Positions 36,330-47,300 of a stretch of 64,000 bases of DNA are shown here, one piece after another. A program made the position numbers and the translations under genes. The stretch covers positions 40,486,001 to 40,550,000 of the forward strand of contig CM114273.1 of assembly GCA_050084515.1 (NCBI GenBank), given 5' to 3'. Each line of letters opens with the position of its first letter. Within the stretch, counting starts at the first letter, position 1. The DNA comes from Blasia pusilla. Taxonomy: Eukaryota > Marchantiophyta > Marchantiopsida > Blasiales. A model generated the notes under the pieces. That model saw only the letters and a list, made by a program, of their open reading frames with translations. It was not told the DNA's origin and ran no database searches.

Positions 36330-37345
36330 CCGATAGCCATCGAGCTCATCACAAGGGGTGGAAGACCCAGAGACATAGTCCGAAATCGACGCTGCTCGGC
36401 CATACCAAGACTCAAAATCCAAGTCAAACAATTCACGTCCATGGCCTGACCCAACACATGACGTCGTTAAGCCTCAGAAATGGAAGCAACCACTGTCACA
36501 CCAGTAGCAAATCCCATCGCACGCTCTCTCTCTCTCTCATCAACGTTAGGCTCCCTAAACCCTGGACCACCATCCCTGTAGGCATGTGATGAGGGAAAAC
36601 TCACAAATGTGGGTAGTGCCATCTTAGGCTGGCCCACACGGTTCACCACTGCCATGGGTGACCGATCAATAACCCTCACCACTTGAGAAAGTCGCCCAGT
36701 ATCCAAGATACTATCCACTGTAAGGCAAGGATCCCGCTGCATCGCATCATATGCTCGATGTAGAACCTCCCTAGGCAACAAGTTTGTCCACCACAAGCGT
36801 GGAAGATGTGCACGCGAGCCAACTCGCGATGCATCCAACAACACCGCTGGTCCAATCCAAGACCGCACCTCATGAACACTCGCCATCATCCGAGTCCGAG
36901 TGTCACCCAACAATGGAACATTCTCCAGAATGTAAGCTGTAGCACGTGCCTGATGAACCTGAAGATGTCGTAACACCCGTAACATCTCCCAAAAAAATCG
37001 AGACCTAGGGTCGTGTAATCCCTCACCACGACCAGCACGTGTATGACCCTGACATGGCCATCCAGCAATCACCAAATCCACAAGAGCAACCCTCTCAAGG
37101 TCCTGCGCCCCCAACAATGCAATGTGTGACGGCAAAGCACGTTGATACCAACAAATAGCTGATGGCGGCAACAACTCAGGATATCTCCGCATCAACTGAC
37201 CAATATGTCGGGATGAGACTCTCTGGGCCGTCTCATCTCGCTCCACATACACGTATCTCCGCACAAGAATACCGGTTTACAACACTGCAGCCAAACCAGT
37301 GCTAATCCCACCAAAGAGATCTAACACACAAATGCCCTCCGGCGG
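36330..37345 (-). pseudogene. C5-cytosine methyltransferase of the second gypsy element
   Basis: All main motifs appear in canonical order. Motif I is VLDLFGGISTGLAAVL at about 37340-37280. Motif II is YVYVERDETA. Motif IV is DLVIAGWPCQGH. Motif VI is YILENVP. Motif VIII is VGSRAHLPRLWW. A DSILD block follows, then MGFATGVTV and motif X, LGQAMDVN. Only two breaks are visible: a stop after motif I near 37276 and one before RRHVLGQ near 36467. The order is that of DNMT/bacterial M.C5 enzymes, not the rearranged order of plant DRM. The enzyme would methylate cytosines, perhaps those of the element's own DNA. It is encoded between protease and reverse transcriptase. Confidence 0.85.
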
Positions 37346-37563
37346 ATACTGCCATACAATGGGTGTAGTATCCAAAGGGGATAACCCAACCGGACCAGAC
37401 GTAGGAGTCCGCCGTGGGGCCTCCTCTTCCTCGTGAGGTATAACACCCTCACACCAAACCTCCTGCACTAGGCGATCAGCCTCCTGCCGTAGTGCACCGC
37501 CTGAACTCCAAAGTGGCACATCCAACGATGAGGATGCCACTGCTGCAAAACTAGGGACCTCCT

Positions 37564-38100
37564 CTACCTCTTCATGCACAGGAGAATCCATAGCATAAAC
37601 ATTACCCTCCAAAAACCTCCTGGCCAAGTGACTACTCCACTAAAACCAGCCACAGATGCTAACACTGTTGGGGAAGACCCTCCTGGTCGAGCCCCATAAA
37701 TAAATCTCACAGGAACTTGGCTCATACGTCCATCCCCGGACTGCCAACCAGGTCTATAAGACGCTGTCTTAGGCCAGTAATCCATCTGAAAACCCATCGG
37801 GTACAATACTGCTCCTCCAACTAGTACATTATACGATTCGGCTGATGTGACCACTGCAGGTACTCCCAACCGGGAGCTATCAATTGCATGATCTGGTCTC
37901 AATTGTATAGAAAACTTATCCCGTGTCATGAATTGAGACCTATCATTGGCTCCTCCAAGTGATGTTTGAATCTAGAATGGGCAAGGCTCAAGCTCTGACC
38001 TCCGGATACCCAAACCAATACATGCCGCCTTTCCCAACATCAAAGGTTGGGCACCTAAGTCTTACAAGACTCTATCTGGTCTATACACTTGTCCTGTAGG
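37564..38100 (-). pseudogene. Aspartic protease of the second gypsy element
   Basis: In minus-strand order, VL-stop-DLGAQPLMLGKAA occupies the place of the D-S/T-G active site (Asp kept, next residue Leu). It is followed by IGLGIRRSELEP, SLGGANDRSQFMTRD and LGVPAVVTSAESYNVLVGG, the usual end of a retroviral-type protease. At least two stops interrupt it. It would have cut the polyprotein. Confidence 0.6.
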
Positions 38101-38109
38101 ACTCACCAA

Positions 38110-38544
38110 TCAGAATATCCCACTCAGGTTGTCCAACATACATACACCAGGTGTAAGCCTCTCACGATCAATGGTTGCCCGGGCTGGTAATGCATCCATC
38201 TTCGCCGTTGCTACCTGCCAAGTAGCACTGGTACTCAATGCTACAACTGACATAGAGGGTCGCTCCACCGCAACACCCTCATCCACCTCAGCATGTGTAG
38301 CAGTAACACCCCCACGTTCACACAACGTGGCTGCTAGCTGAAATACAGGAGCTAATTCAACTCCTAAAGCCATCAGCTCCGTGGCCGAAAATAATGGGGA
38401 TCCCAACACTGAAGTTGTCATCCGCAATACTGCACGGGATGTTGCATCCGTGTCTACTACATGCGAAGAAGATGCATCAGTCCCCAATGTCGGCTCAATA
38501 GGCTGCGTAGGAACCATAGATGGAGTCCTAAGCACCTCAGACAA
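38110..38544 (-). pseudogene. Spacer region between gag and protease
   Basis: A 144-codon frame, Ser/Thr/Ala-rich and without recognisable domain, bridges gag and protease of the second element. It ends MLDNLSGIF and is followed by stops before the protease active site. I assign no function. Confidence 0.35.
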
Positions 38545-38873
38545 CAGGAATGACTAGGGAAGCCTAGCCTGCCTCCCAGCCTCACCCCTCTATGGGTCCA
38601 ACTCCACAGTAGCACCACGTGGCTCTGACGCTCGAGTTCTCCTCTCGTAACTGCAGCTGATGCCTCAACCTATGCTGCACTTGCCATATAAGAGAGATCA
38701 TCCCCTCCATAAGAGGTGGAAGCCCCTACTGCCGAACCTGATCTATGTTGGATACCAGCCATAGTAGCCAACTTCTGCTCCAATTGCTCAATCCTGGCAG
38801 CCATAGCTGACTCTGTCGTAGTGGTAGGGGTAGCCACCGTAGACTCTCCAACCACTGGTCCACCTCTACCACC

Positions 38874-40173
38874 TCAACCTCTCGGAGCTACTCCACCACG
38901 GCCGCGGCCTGATCTCAACTCTGGATGAAGATCAAAGCAACGCTCTCGAGGATGACCTGGTCTCCCGCAATGATCACACTGAGTTGGGCTGAGGCCCATC
39001 CTCCAAAGTCCATCTCCCATCCTCTTGGGGAAAAAACCTCCTAACATGATCACCTCCACATGTCCAACATGACTGTCCTTGTTGCGGGGCAGCAAATGAA
39101 GGCAATGGTCTCTCCGCAAGTGTCCCTCAAAGACCTGACTGAGGTCGTCTGTACCTCCCACGACTCCCACTTCTACTACCACCACCACTACTACGAGACT
39201 GTGAGGTGGGCTGCTGAACACGAGAAGTAGTAGTTGTATCCCTACTGAATGCGGATGTCACCACTCTCTCCTTTACCATGTTAAGCTCAATCTTCTCAGA
39301 TAGAGCAAACATATGGGTCAATGTGGATGAATCATCACTCATAAGAGTAGCATCACGTACCGTGCGGCGCAACTCTCTATCCAAGATCCCATACCAAAAC
39401 TGAATTGTCTGAGCCTCTGTCACACCCTGTGTAACTGAAATCAAGCGTCGCATACGAGTGTATGCCTCACGAAGACTCTCACCAGTCTTTCGCTCAAATT
39501 CCTGAAGACTCCTCAACTTCTCTGTCTTCACTGCCTGATAGTTCTTCTTCAACCTCTTGAAGAACTCTGCAACTCGGCTGAACGATGGTGGGGCACTAGT
39601 ACCTCCACTAGTACCTCCACTGGTACCCCCACTCCGGCTTGTACTCGTACCACTCAACGTCGGGCTGGCAGGCATAGTAGGAGCACTACTACCAATACCA
39701 CCATGGATAATAGACACATAGCCTGGAGACCAATATTGTCTCCACGCCTCAATCTTAGCAAGATGGTCCTTCCTAAACTCATGGTAATCATCAATGGGTG
39801 GTCCCTCCAAGTGCTGAAACAACCCCTTCCAAGCCAAGAAGGGTGTAAACAACGTGGCGTTCTGCAACATCTGGATATCACACCACGTATCAAACTCCTG
39901 CATAACGTCCTCCAACTCAATGGTGCCCACTGCACCCGAGTATCGTCGTGGGCCCTTCATGGCCCCATATATCCCATCCATGTCCCAAATCAATGGAACT
40001 GCAACACTCGATAACAACGTAGAAGACTCGGTGTTTGGAACACCCTCGTCCTCCTCTTCATCAACCTTCGGAAGTGGAAAAAGTAGCCGATACCTCAATC
40101 CACTCCGTGTGAAACCACCACTGTCCGCACCATGGTCCCCAACCAGACCACCAAACAGCTCCGTGATGAGCAA
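38874..40173 (-). CDS. gag protein of the second gypsy element
   Basis: The 348-codon frame (40173-39127) has the gag core AWKGLFQHLEGPPIDDYHEF, FFKRLKKNYQAVKTEKLRSL, GESLREAYTRMRRLI and FWYGILDRELRRTV, typical of Ty3/gypsy capsids. After a frame change near 39130-39220 the zinc knuckle CDHCGRPGHPRERC (CX2CX4HX4C) follows in another frame. A Gly-Thr-Ser repeat (GGTSGGTSGGTSAP) precedes the conserved FSRVAEFFKRLKK. It forms the virus-like particle and packages RNA. Confidence 0.8.
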
Positions 40174-40690
40174 CGCCGATGCCGCACCACCACCAAATTA
40201 CCACCACTAAGTAACCAAGTGACGTCGATGTCGCTGTACTATTCTAGCTCTACTAGCTATGGGTGTAGGCAACCTAACCTGTCATCACCACAAGAAGCCT
40301 CTCACGGTCTATTGGTCATCACTCCAGCCTCACTACCAATAGCACACAGGAGTAACACTATTCTGGAAATCAGCGTCAACCCTAGCAATGGGTGCGCAAG
40401 CAAGAAGCAACGATGGAGGGGATCCAAACACAGGAAGTCCAACTACAACCCTCCAATCGCAAATGGAAATCAAGGTAACACAATCCACCAAACGTGGCGC
40501 CCCCTGAATCCACAGAACCCACCACACAATTCTAATGCAATAGCTACTCCGCCGTGGGTCGATGAAGTGCTAGTCAGACTTGCAGCACCTGAAAATATCG
40601 CCTGCATGGAGAGGCTACACCGTACTATGCGCTAGAGGTCCATCAACCAAAAACCTGAGATGCATAAAGTGCCTAATTCATCTCCAAACA

Positions 40691-40799
40691 ACACCAAATG
40701 AGCTACACCAGTGTGTACACTAGCATAGTTAAGAACTCAGCAGTTAAGCGTCTTCCAGGCAGAATAGCCCAAAGATGGGTGACTAGTTATGCAACACTC
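40691..40799 (+). ncRNA. 5S-rRNA-derived sequence (Cassandra-like or pseudogene)
   Basis: AGAACTC-GCAGTTAAGCG (40732-40750) matches the plant 5S rRNA internal promoter A box region at 18 of 20 places. GATGGGTGAC (40773-40782) matches the C box exactly, and the 23-base spacing between them equals that of real 5S rRNA. ACCAG upstream and a TATGCAACAC-like end also fit. The intermediate element is diverged, so this is not a functional 5S gene. Plant Cassandra elements carry such 5S sequences in their LTRs. No second LTR was found. Confidence 0.6.
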
Positions 40800-40832
40800 A
40801 AATCACAAATCCTGCAAAAACTGCCTCATGCC

Positions 40833-40856
40833 CAAGCAAGCAAGCTTGCTTGCTTG
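40833..40856. repeat. 24-bp perfect palindrome
   Basis: CAAGCAAGCAAG is followed directly by its reverse complement CTTGCTTGCTTG, a fold-back without a loop, just downstream of the 5S-like sequence. Confidence 0.9.
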
Positions 40857-42139
40857 CTCCTTGCTCCTTACTCCGCCTCTCACGCCCACTCGCCCCGAAC
40901 TACGACGAGTTGCCTCGAAGCCTCGAAACGCCGAGAAATGCTCGGGACATGCCCCTATTGCCCCATTCGCCATGCTTCGCTATGGAGAGAGGCCCAACTA
41001 GGGCACCCCCAACGGGATAGGCGTCTCCAAAAACGGACGAGTCACCAACCACCATAGCCAGACCTTGAGCTAGTCCGCAAAATTTTGATCAGCAATTACT
41101 CCACAAATCCTCGACCAAAATTGAATCTGTTTCAACCAGAATTCAATTGACCACCATAGCATTACGTTTAATTGACGGTAATTTGTATGTGATGAAGCAT
41201 ATTTTATATATAACATTCTTCTCTTACAAGTGTAGGAAAGGGACACATATGTAATCATGCCACAATTTTCTTTTAGACTACCATCATACTATTTTATTTT
41301 CAAGATTTTATAATAAGATTGTAATATTCCGAAACATTCTTCTTGTGACTTTTGGATTCAATTGACATCTTATGCCAATTATGTCTGGTGTTTATTCCAC
41401 ATAGCTCATTGATTTGATATGATAAAGGCTTATGCTTATGTTCTCAATTCCATATCTTTTCTCTTATGAAAAGTATAAGAAAACATTAAGGTCAAACCTA
41501 GATACCAAGTTTAGTTTTAAAAATCTATGTTATTAAGGGCTCTCGACGACACTTCTATGGTTGATACGCAGTGTCAACCATGCCCTCCCCTCCTACCATG
41601 GCGCGTGTCAAATTTGAAAATACATGCCGGTTAATTTTGTATTCGAGATTCAATTTTATATAACATGCATGGCACATATACCTCACTAGTACTTATTATT
41701 GTAAAGGCGGTGGTGATGTGGGCAATAGTCTCATTACTAAAATGATTAATAATGAGATCATAAAAAAGAGTGATCATGATTGTTCCCCACATCTCAACAA
41801 ACAATGATAATATGATAGAACAATCCATGAGATCTCTTCCAATCTCTGCAAAAAGCTTGGCGGCTACAATAGTCGATGAATGACTTCTAAGCACAATTCA
41901 CTCTTGCTCCCTTATTTAGCACAAACATGCATGCCAAAGCTTAAGACGCATGAGCAATGGCACGTGATAGTCCCTTAAGTTGAAGATTGGGACTATGGAG
42001 AATTGTTCAACCGTAGTCCCGGGCGGAGGAATGTAGTGGGACTACTCAATTCTCCTCCACGAGGTAGACGTTCGGGGAGGGAAAAAATTGTCCAATCGAG
42101 TGTATTTTATTTTATTTTATTTTTAAAAAAATTAAAAAA

Positions 42140-42330
42140 TCTATATTATTATGAGAGTGCCTTCTTGATTTGCAAACACCTTTCTATTTGACAAGTGACA
42201 AGTGGACAACAAGAATATTTTTCACATGTTATGAGAAAAAAAAAAATTGAATTTGTGTGCAACATTATTAATCTCTTCCTTTCACTAACTCTTAAATATT
42301 TTTTTTTCCTATGCATGTCTTAGACATTAG
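42140..42330 (+). mobile_element. Short non-autonomous Helitron
   Basis: A|TCTATATTATTATGAGAGTGC at 42140 begins the family 5' end. It is followed by CTTCTTGATTTGCAAACACC, TTGACAAGTGACAAG and GTGTGCAACATTATTAATCTC, all in the order seen in the minus-strand copies. The 3' hairpin/CTAG end is degraded (ATGCATGTCTTAG near 42325). Confidence 0.5.
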
Positions 42331-42454
42331 CATCATACTAAAGAGAAAAAACCCCAAGCACTACCGTGTGAAAATGGCACACCTATTTATGCTCCCTAGG
42401 AGCCCTGAATCCAAGACTCCTCGGACCTCCGAACTTGGATTTGAATGGACCTAG

Positions 42455-42653
42455 TAGGGCCACTCATTTCCTCCCGACGGGGAACAAATACTAGGACGGA
42501 GGAAATTCCCGTGTAATCCACACAAATGGATTTTATTGAATAATAATAATAACTTTTTTATTAAAAATAATTTAAAATTTGGTATCGTCCGAGGACAAAA
42601 ATATCTTTCGGACGATTCCGGGAGCCTCCCAACTCCGGCAGTGAGTGGCCCTA
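42455..42653. mobile_element. Small inverted-repeat transposon (MITE) flanked by TA
   Basis: Terminal inverted repeats GGGCCACTCA (42457-42466) and TGAGTGGCCC (42642-42651) are perfect and are flanked by TA on both sides. The element is about 195 bp and non-coding. A second left end (TTAGGGCCACTCAGTTCCTTCC) lies at about 42674 without a partner. TA target sites suggest a Tc1/mariner-type or related source. Confidence 0.6.
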
Positions 42654-43186
42654 GTTACCCATGGAGAGAGTATTAGGGCCACTCAGTTCCTTCCTATGGG
42701 AAAGGAAGAATAATAATAATTTATCAGAAATTTTTTTAACAATTCACATCCCAATAAACGCCTTTCACACAAGCGGCACCTGTGCTTAGGTACCCGTTTC
42801 TTAGACGCCGTGCCCAGAGCTCTCGGAGTTGAGTTGAACCCTATTCAACCAATAATTGCCCCGCGCGGGCCCTCACCTATAACTCGCGGGCAGGAGAGGT
42901 GGCCACTTTCTTGTGCTGACTCAGGGTGGCCGTTACTTCCGTTGACGCCGAAGTACGCTCCCAGATCGAGAGCCGCGTAATGTGGAAACCATGTGCGTGC
43001 GAGGGTCGTTGGTTGGCTGGCTGTTTACGGGAGGGGAACATGACATCCTTTGCGTGGGGTAGGAGTTGTTGTGCGGATAGGAGGCGTACACTGAGCCGAC
43101 AGGATCTTCACGAACGAATGCTGTGAGGTATGTGAGCAGGTCAACAGAGCTGCCTCGAACAGTTGAGGCACATTGCGTGCCTAGTA

Positions 43187-43226
43187 AAGCTATGAGGATC
43201 TCTGAGGGCGGAAATCCTCATAGCTT
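43187..43226. repeat. 13-bp perfect inverted repeat, 14-base loop
   Basis: AAGCTATGAGGAT (43187-43199) pairs with ATCCTCATAGCTT (43214-43226). It could form a stem in RNA from either strand. It lies beyond the 3' end of the minus-strand zinc-finger gene (stop at 44341), possibly outside its transcript. Confidence 0.85.
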
Positions 43227-44340
43227 CTTAAGGCATGCGATGTCTTTACTATTCGGGACAGCAAGAGTGTCAAAACGAAACTCCTTGTACAGGTTCTGAG
43301 GGGAGTAGAAAGTTCTGCGTGCTGACACGCGTGCTGGGAGGGTGGCGTTCGTAGACATCGGAGGAGACAACCACAGAAGGCGTTGGGAAGCGTAGTCGAT
43401 TAAGCCATCGAACTTACCAATCACGACATCTCATTGGACTTCCAGCGCAGTCGTCGTGAATCGCATTTCGTAGTCCAGATACATTGGAGGTCCGTTCTCC
43501 CTGACGACACTTCGCTTGGACGGTACTACCCAGCTCGACCTCATGACGTCGCGCTGAGGCGTCTGGCTAGTTTTTGCAGTGGGTTAAGTCAGGAAAAGAA
43601 CCCCCACACAACCGAACCACTACAGGTAGCAGCGATCACGCCCCGATCTTCGTGCAAAAGAGGTATAGGGCAGAGGCCCGACTTAAACGAGAGTAGTTTC
43701 TCACATTTCTCAACATCGTGGAATGACGAGAATTCTCCGTCACAACGAAACAGGATTTCTTACCATCAGAAGGACATACTGACATAGAATTATCCACAAT
43801 CTCAGCCATCTGATCAAGTATAGACAAGTGGCATCCCAGTTCACAAGATTTTCGTGACCAGCCATACAAATCGCCAGATACTCTATCCTCCAAATTAACC
43901 ACAAAAATTGACTAAATTTCATACTCTTCCTTTTAAAAATATGTACAAGCCGCCAGTGACTAGCGTAGAGAACCCCGCAAAGATGACAGAGATCCTCCTC
44001 CCAAGGGACCCGGCAGCCACTGTCCTTAAAACACCGGACCATGCACACCGGCCTCCCACAGCCGAAGAGCTGAAAACCTGCTACATGGCCCTCACAGCAG
44101 TGTGGACAAATTGAACACTTATGAACTGAGGACTACACTCCGGTGTGATTAAGGATCCCCGTAAACTACATATGGATGCACCTGCATCAACGCACACCTG
44201 TAAAGATGAATACTCTATTGGCACAATGGGTCATTGCAATGGCAATGCCCATCCAAAGAATCAGGGCAAACAGAGGAGGAGAAACTACTCTTGTTACAAA
44301 GCCCAAACTCTTGTCAAACATAACTTCAGAGTCAGTTATC

Positions 44341-47300
44341 TCAGCAATTCTTCTCCACTGGAGCCCGCCGGCGAGGCATGTATCTTTGTTCTGGAAACCT
44401 GTCCCGGGGATTCCGATACCATCTTTCTTGCCTACTATTCCCAAGCCTTCCATGAGAATAACCTACAATCCCACCTCCACCTCTTGATTCAGATTGTTTC
44501 TCGGATCCATGTACCCTACCCACTGGAGACGCCGACGCAGTACAACTCTTACTGGTATCACTGCCACTCAAATAGTGGTCACAACCAACAGGAGAGGATG
44601 ATGAATCTCTCGTCCCTGCATCCTCTTCCGATGAAATACCCTGTGGCATACCATTCTCTCGTGAATCCACTCCATCGAGCCGTTGATCATCGAGGGTTGT
44701 TTCATATTTTACATTTTCCATACCAGTGTGATCAGAGTCATTGAAGATCCTAGACAAAAACACACCTCCATCATGGGAAGTCTTCCTCAATGACTGAGCC
44801 ACACCAGGGGGAGATGAAGGCGACAATTCTGCACCTGAATGATGTCTCGTGCCTTGACCAGAGAGCTGTTGTAACAACATCTCAAAAAAGTTGCACCTGT
44901 CTGTTACTTTAGTCGCACCTTCAGCAGCAACAACTAAAATTTCATCCACCGATGCATTGTTGACCGCGTATCTCCATCCTGCACAGCACAAATGGACCAG
45001 TTAAACACACATGGAGTCCAAATTAGACAAAGATAAAGTTACTAAGATTTCCATAAAACTGCACCACGGAATGTCTCATGTGACCATGACAGTGCAGAAA
45101 CACGACAAAAAGTCAAAAAAGGGGACAAGATAAACTTCTTGGATCCACAAGGAATGCAAGCAAAAACTCAAAACGACCACCAAAGAAAAGATACTTACTT
45201 TCATTCAGGAATCTTTCTGCGATTTCGAGAAAGACTGACAGCGAGCAGAGACTTGATGCCAGAAGTCCAGCCTCTGCTCCCTCATCACTTAGATGTCTGC
45301 CGTGGCCCTCACTGACTCTATCAGGGTGAACATCTGCTTCTGGACCAGCAGAATTGACTAGATTTGAAGGACCCCTACAAGGACAGGACTGATCATTACT
45401 GTATTCATCAGTATTGGGACTAAACTTGCCAGATTCACCATCATCATGGCGCTGCCTCTTGCCTAGAGTCTCATCTGCATCACTATGCGGATCCCTTCCG
45501 CCTGCAATGGCTCTATTGCCATCATCCACCATTGCAGAGTTGCCTGTATCCATTTCTTCTTGCAAAACCCTGCCCTCACTGTCTCCACCAGAAACTGCCA
45601 ACCCAGCTACAACATCTTGCCTGTCACTGACAGTGCCTACAGCTCGCCACACCTTTGCAGAAACATAGCGACCAGTTGAAGTCTGCCAGGATCCTTGCTT
45701 CTGTGCAAGGCGATCATGCCCAAGTGAAAGAGCGGATCCACGACCACCAGTGTCCACTCGTTCAGGGCCAGATGTAGGAGAGTGAAGCTTCATCTTTGGG
45801 CTTTGATTAGAGGCAGAACTGGAGGTACCCATTGAGTCTCTCAATTGACTTGTGGTGTTTGCTCCGAGACCATTAGATGCTTCAGCAGGCCCTAAAGAAA
45901 CAGTAATACTTGAGGGAGAATTGACTTCCTGAGATCCAAATTCTGAACCTAGTCTTTGCGGACAAGTATCATCATCACAAACTGTAAGTAGATTTGGGAC
46001 CTCCGTCTGTTTTGTTGGAAACGTGAACATTGGATAAGACCTGGCATGAAATACATTATCCATAGCGAACTTCCCAAGTGGTACACTTAGAGAACCCACT
46101 AAAAGTGCACCACTAAACATGACCTCTTCGTCCCCTACCACTTCCTCTGCAACATTTGCACCATCGCCCAATCTTCCCATACTGACATCCTGCAACTGAA
46201 CAGGTGAAGCACTGGTCATCACTAGCACAGATGCACTGGCAAATAATGGATCCACAAGTAACTGCTTACATACACAGAGATATGACTCAACATGCAATTC
46301 TTCTGCATTAAGAGCACAGACCTACAAGATATTTGAACTTGTCAACACAATGTGGCCCTGAATGAGATCTCCTTGGTATTTGGGGCTAATCCGCCCCTAT
46401 GGAAATAAATCAACACAAAACCAGAGTGAGAAATTTTACGCAGGGTTCTTACATTTGCAGCACTGCTTTCCAGAGAAACTTGACAAGTAGCATCCTCCGT
46501 CTTCTCCATCACTTCCTTAAAAACCGGCTCAGCAGTGCATTCCACTGTAGAGTCAGGGAGACTGGCTGGTACTCCCAACAATGGCTCTTTAGTCTCCCAT
46601 CCATCAACGGTGAGAGACATTTTAGTTGCTGCCTCATCCAGTATCCCCTCCTTCATATTCTTGAAAGAATCCACCAAAGCTGGTTGAGGAACTTTCCGCG
46701 TCCAAACTACCTGCCCATTACCTATCATGGGCAAAGTCCTGTGCATACCAGTAGGTTTACTGCGATATTGTTGCACTCTAGAAAAATTGGCCATCTCAGA
46801 AGTTCCCAAGTCTCCTTTCAAAGAGTATGGATTCACCTTTCTTACAGGCTTGAAAGAGACCTGTGAGGGACTGTCCACATATCTTGCATCATAGCCTCTT
46901 GGGTCTCTTCCTGACTTCTGGAATGACTCAGAAAACTCATTTCTTGGCCTGTCCCTGCTAATCCTTGTCGTCTTCCGCTCTGAGACAATTCTCTCTGCGT
47001 CATGTTTATTTGAGTCTACACCTGCCTTATCCTGATCACTTCCACGATGCATCCCAGACTGCACGTCCATTCTACCATTTCTGTTGTTGTAACTATTGTA
47101 GGTGAATTGCTGTCCTACCCTACCATCTCTATCAATACCCTGAGCTACCTCATCTGCATTCCTTGCAGACCAGGTTTGGCCCCTTTCTTCCATCATAAAT
47201 TCCTTGGCATGGTAATCATCCTTCCTATTAACTGAAACAAAAGCATCATTGAAATCCAGTTGACTCTGGGTTCTTGCCTTGCGCCGTCCAGAAGACAAAG

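Larger units (their letters stand above)
32278..40216 (-). mobile_element. Ty3/gypsy retrotransposon with DNA methyltransferase and PHD finger
   Basis: This is a nearly complete element on the minus strand in the order gag, protease, C5-methyltransferase, reverse transcriptase, RNase H, integrase, PHD finger, 3' LTR. No matching 5' LTR or tRNA primer site was found to the right of gag, so the left part of the transcript is missing or too diverged. Each domain is readable over long stretches, but frameshifts, stops and the loss of a catalytic Asp in integrase make it non-autonomous today. The partner copy at 17.4-22.6 kb shares every domain from methyltransferase onward. Confidence 0.8.

Noticed and set aside
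40132-40635. 167-codon plus-strand frame
   Set aside because: Partly antisense to the gag start, low-complexity, no motif; the remainder is unassigned.
43434-43787. 117-codon plus-strand frame at 43.4 kb
   Set aside because: No motif and overlapping antisense frames; not enough to call a gene.
44145-44744. 199-codon plus-strand frame
   Set aside because: Antisense to the last exon of the zinc-finger gene.
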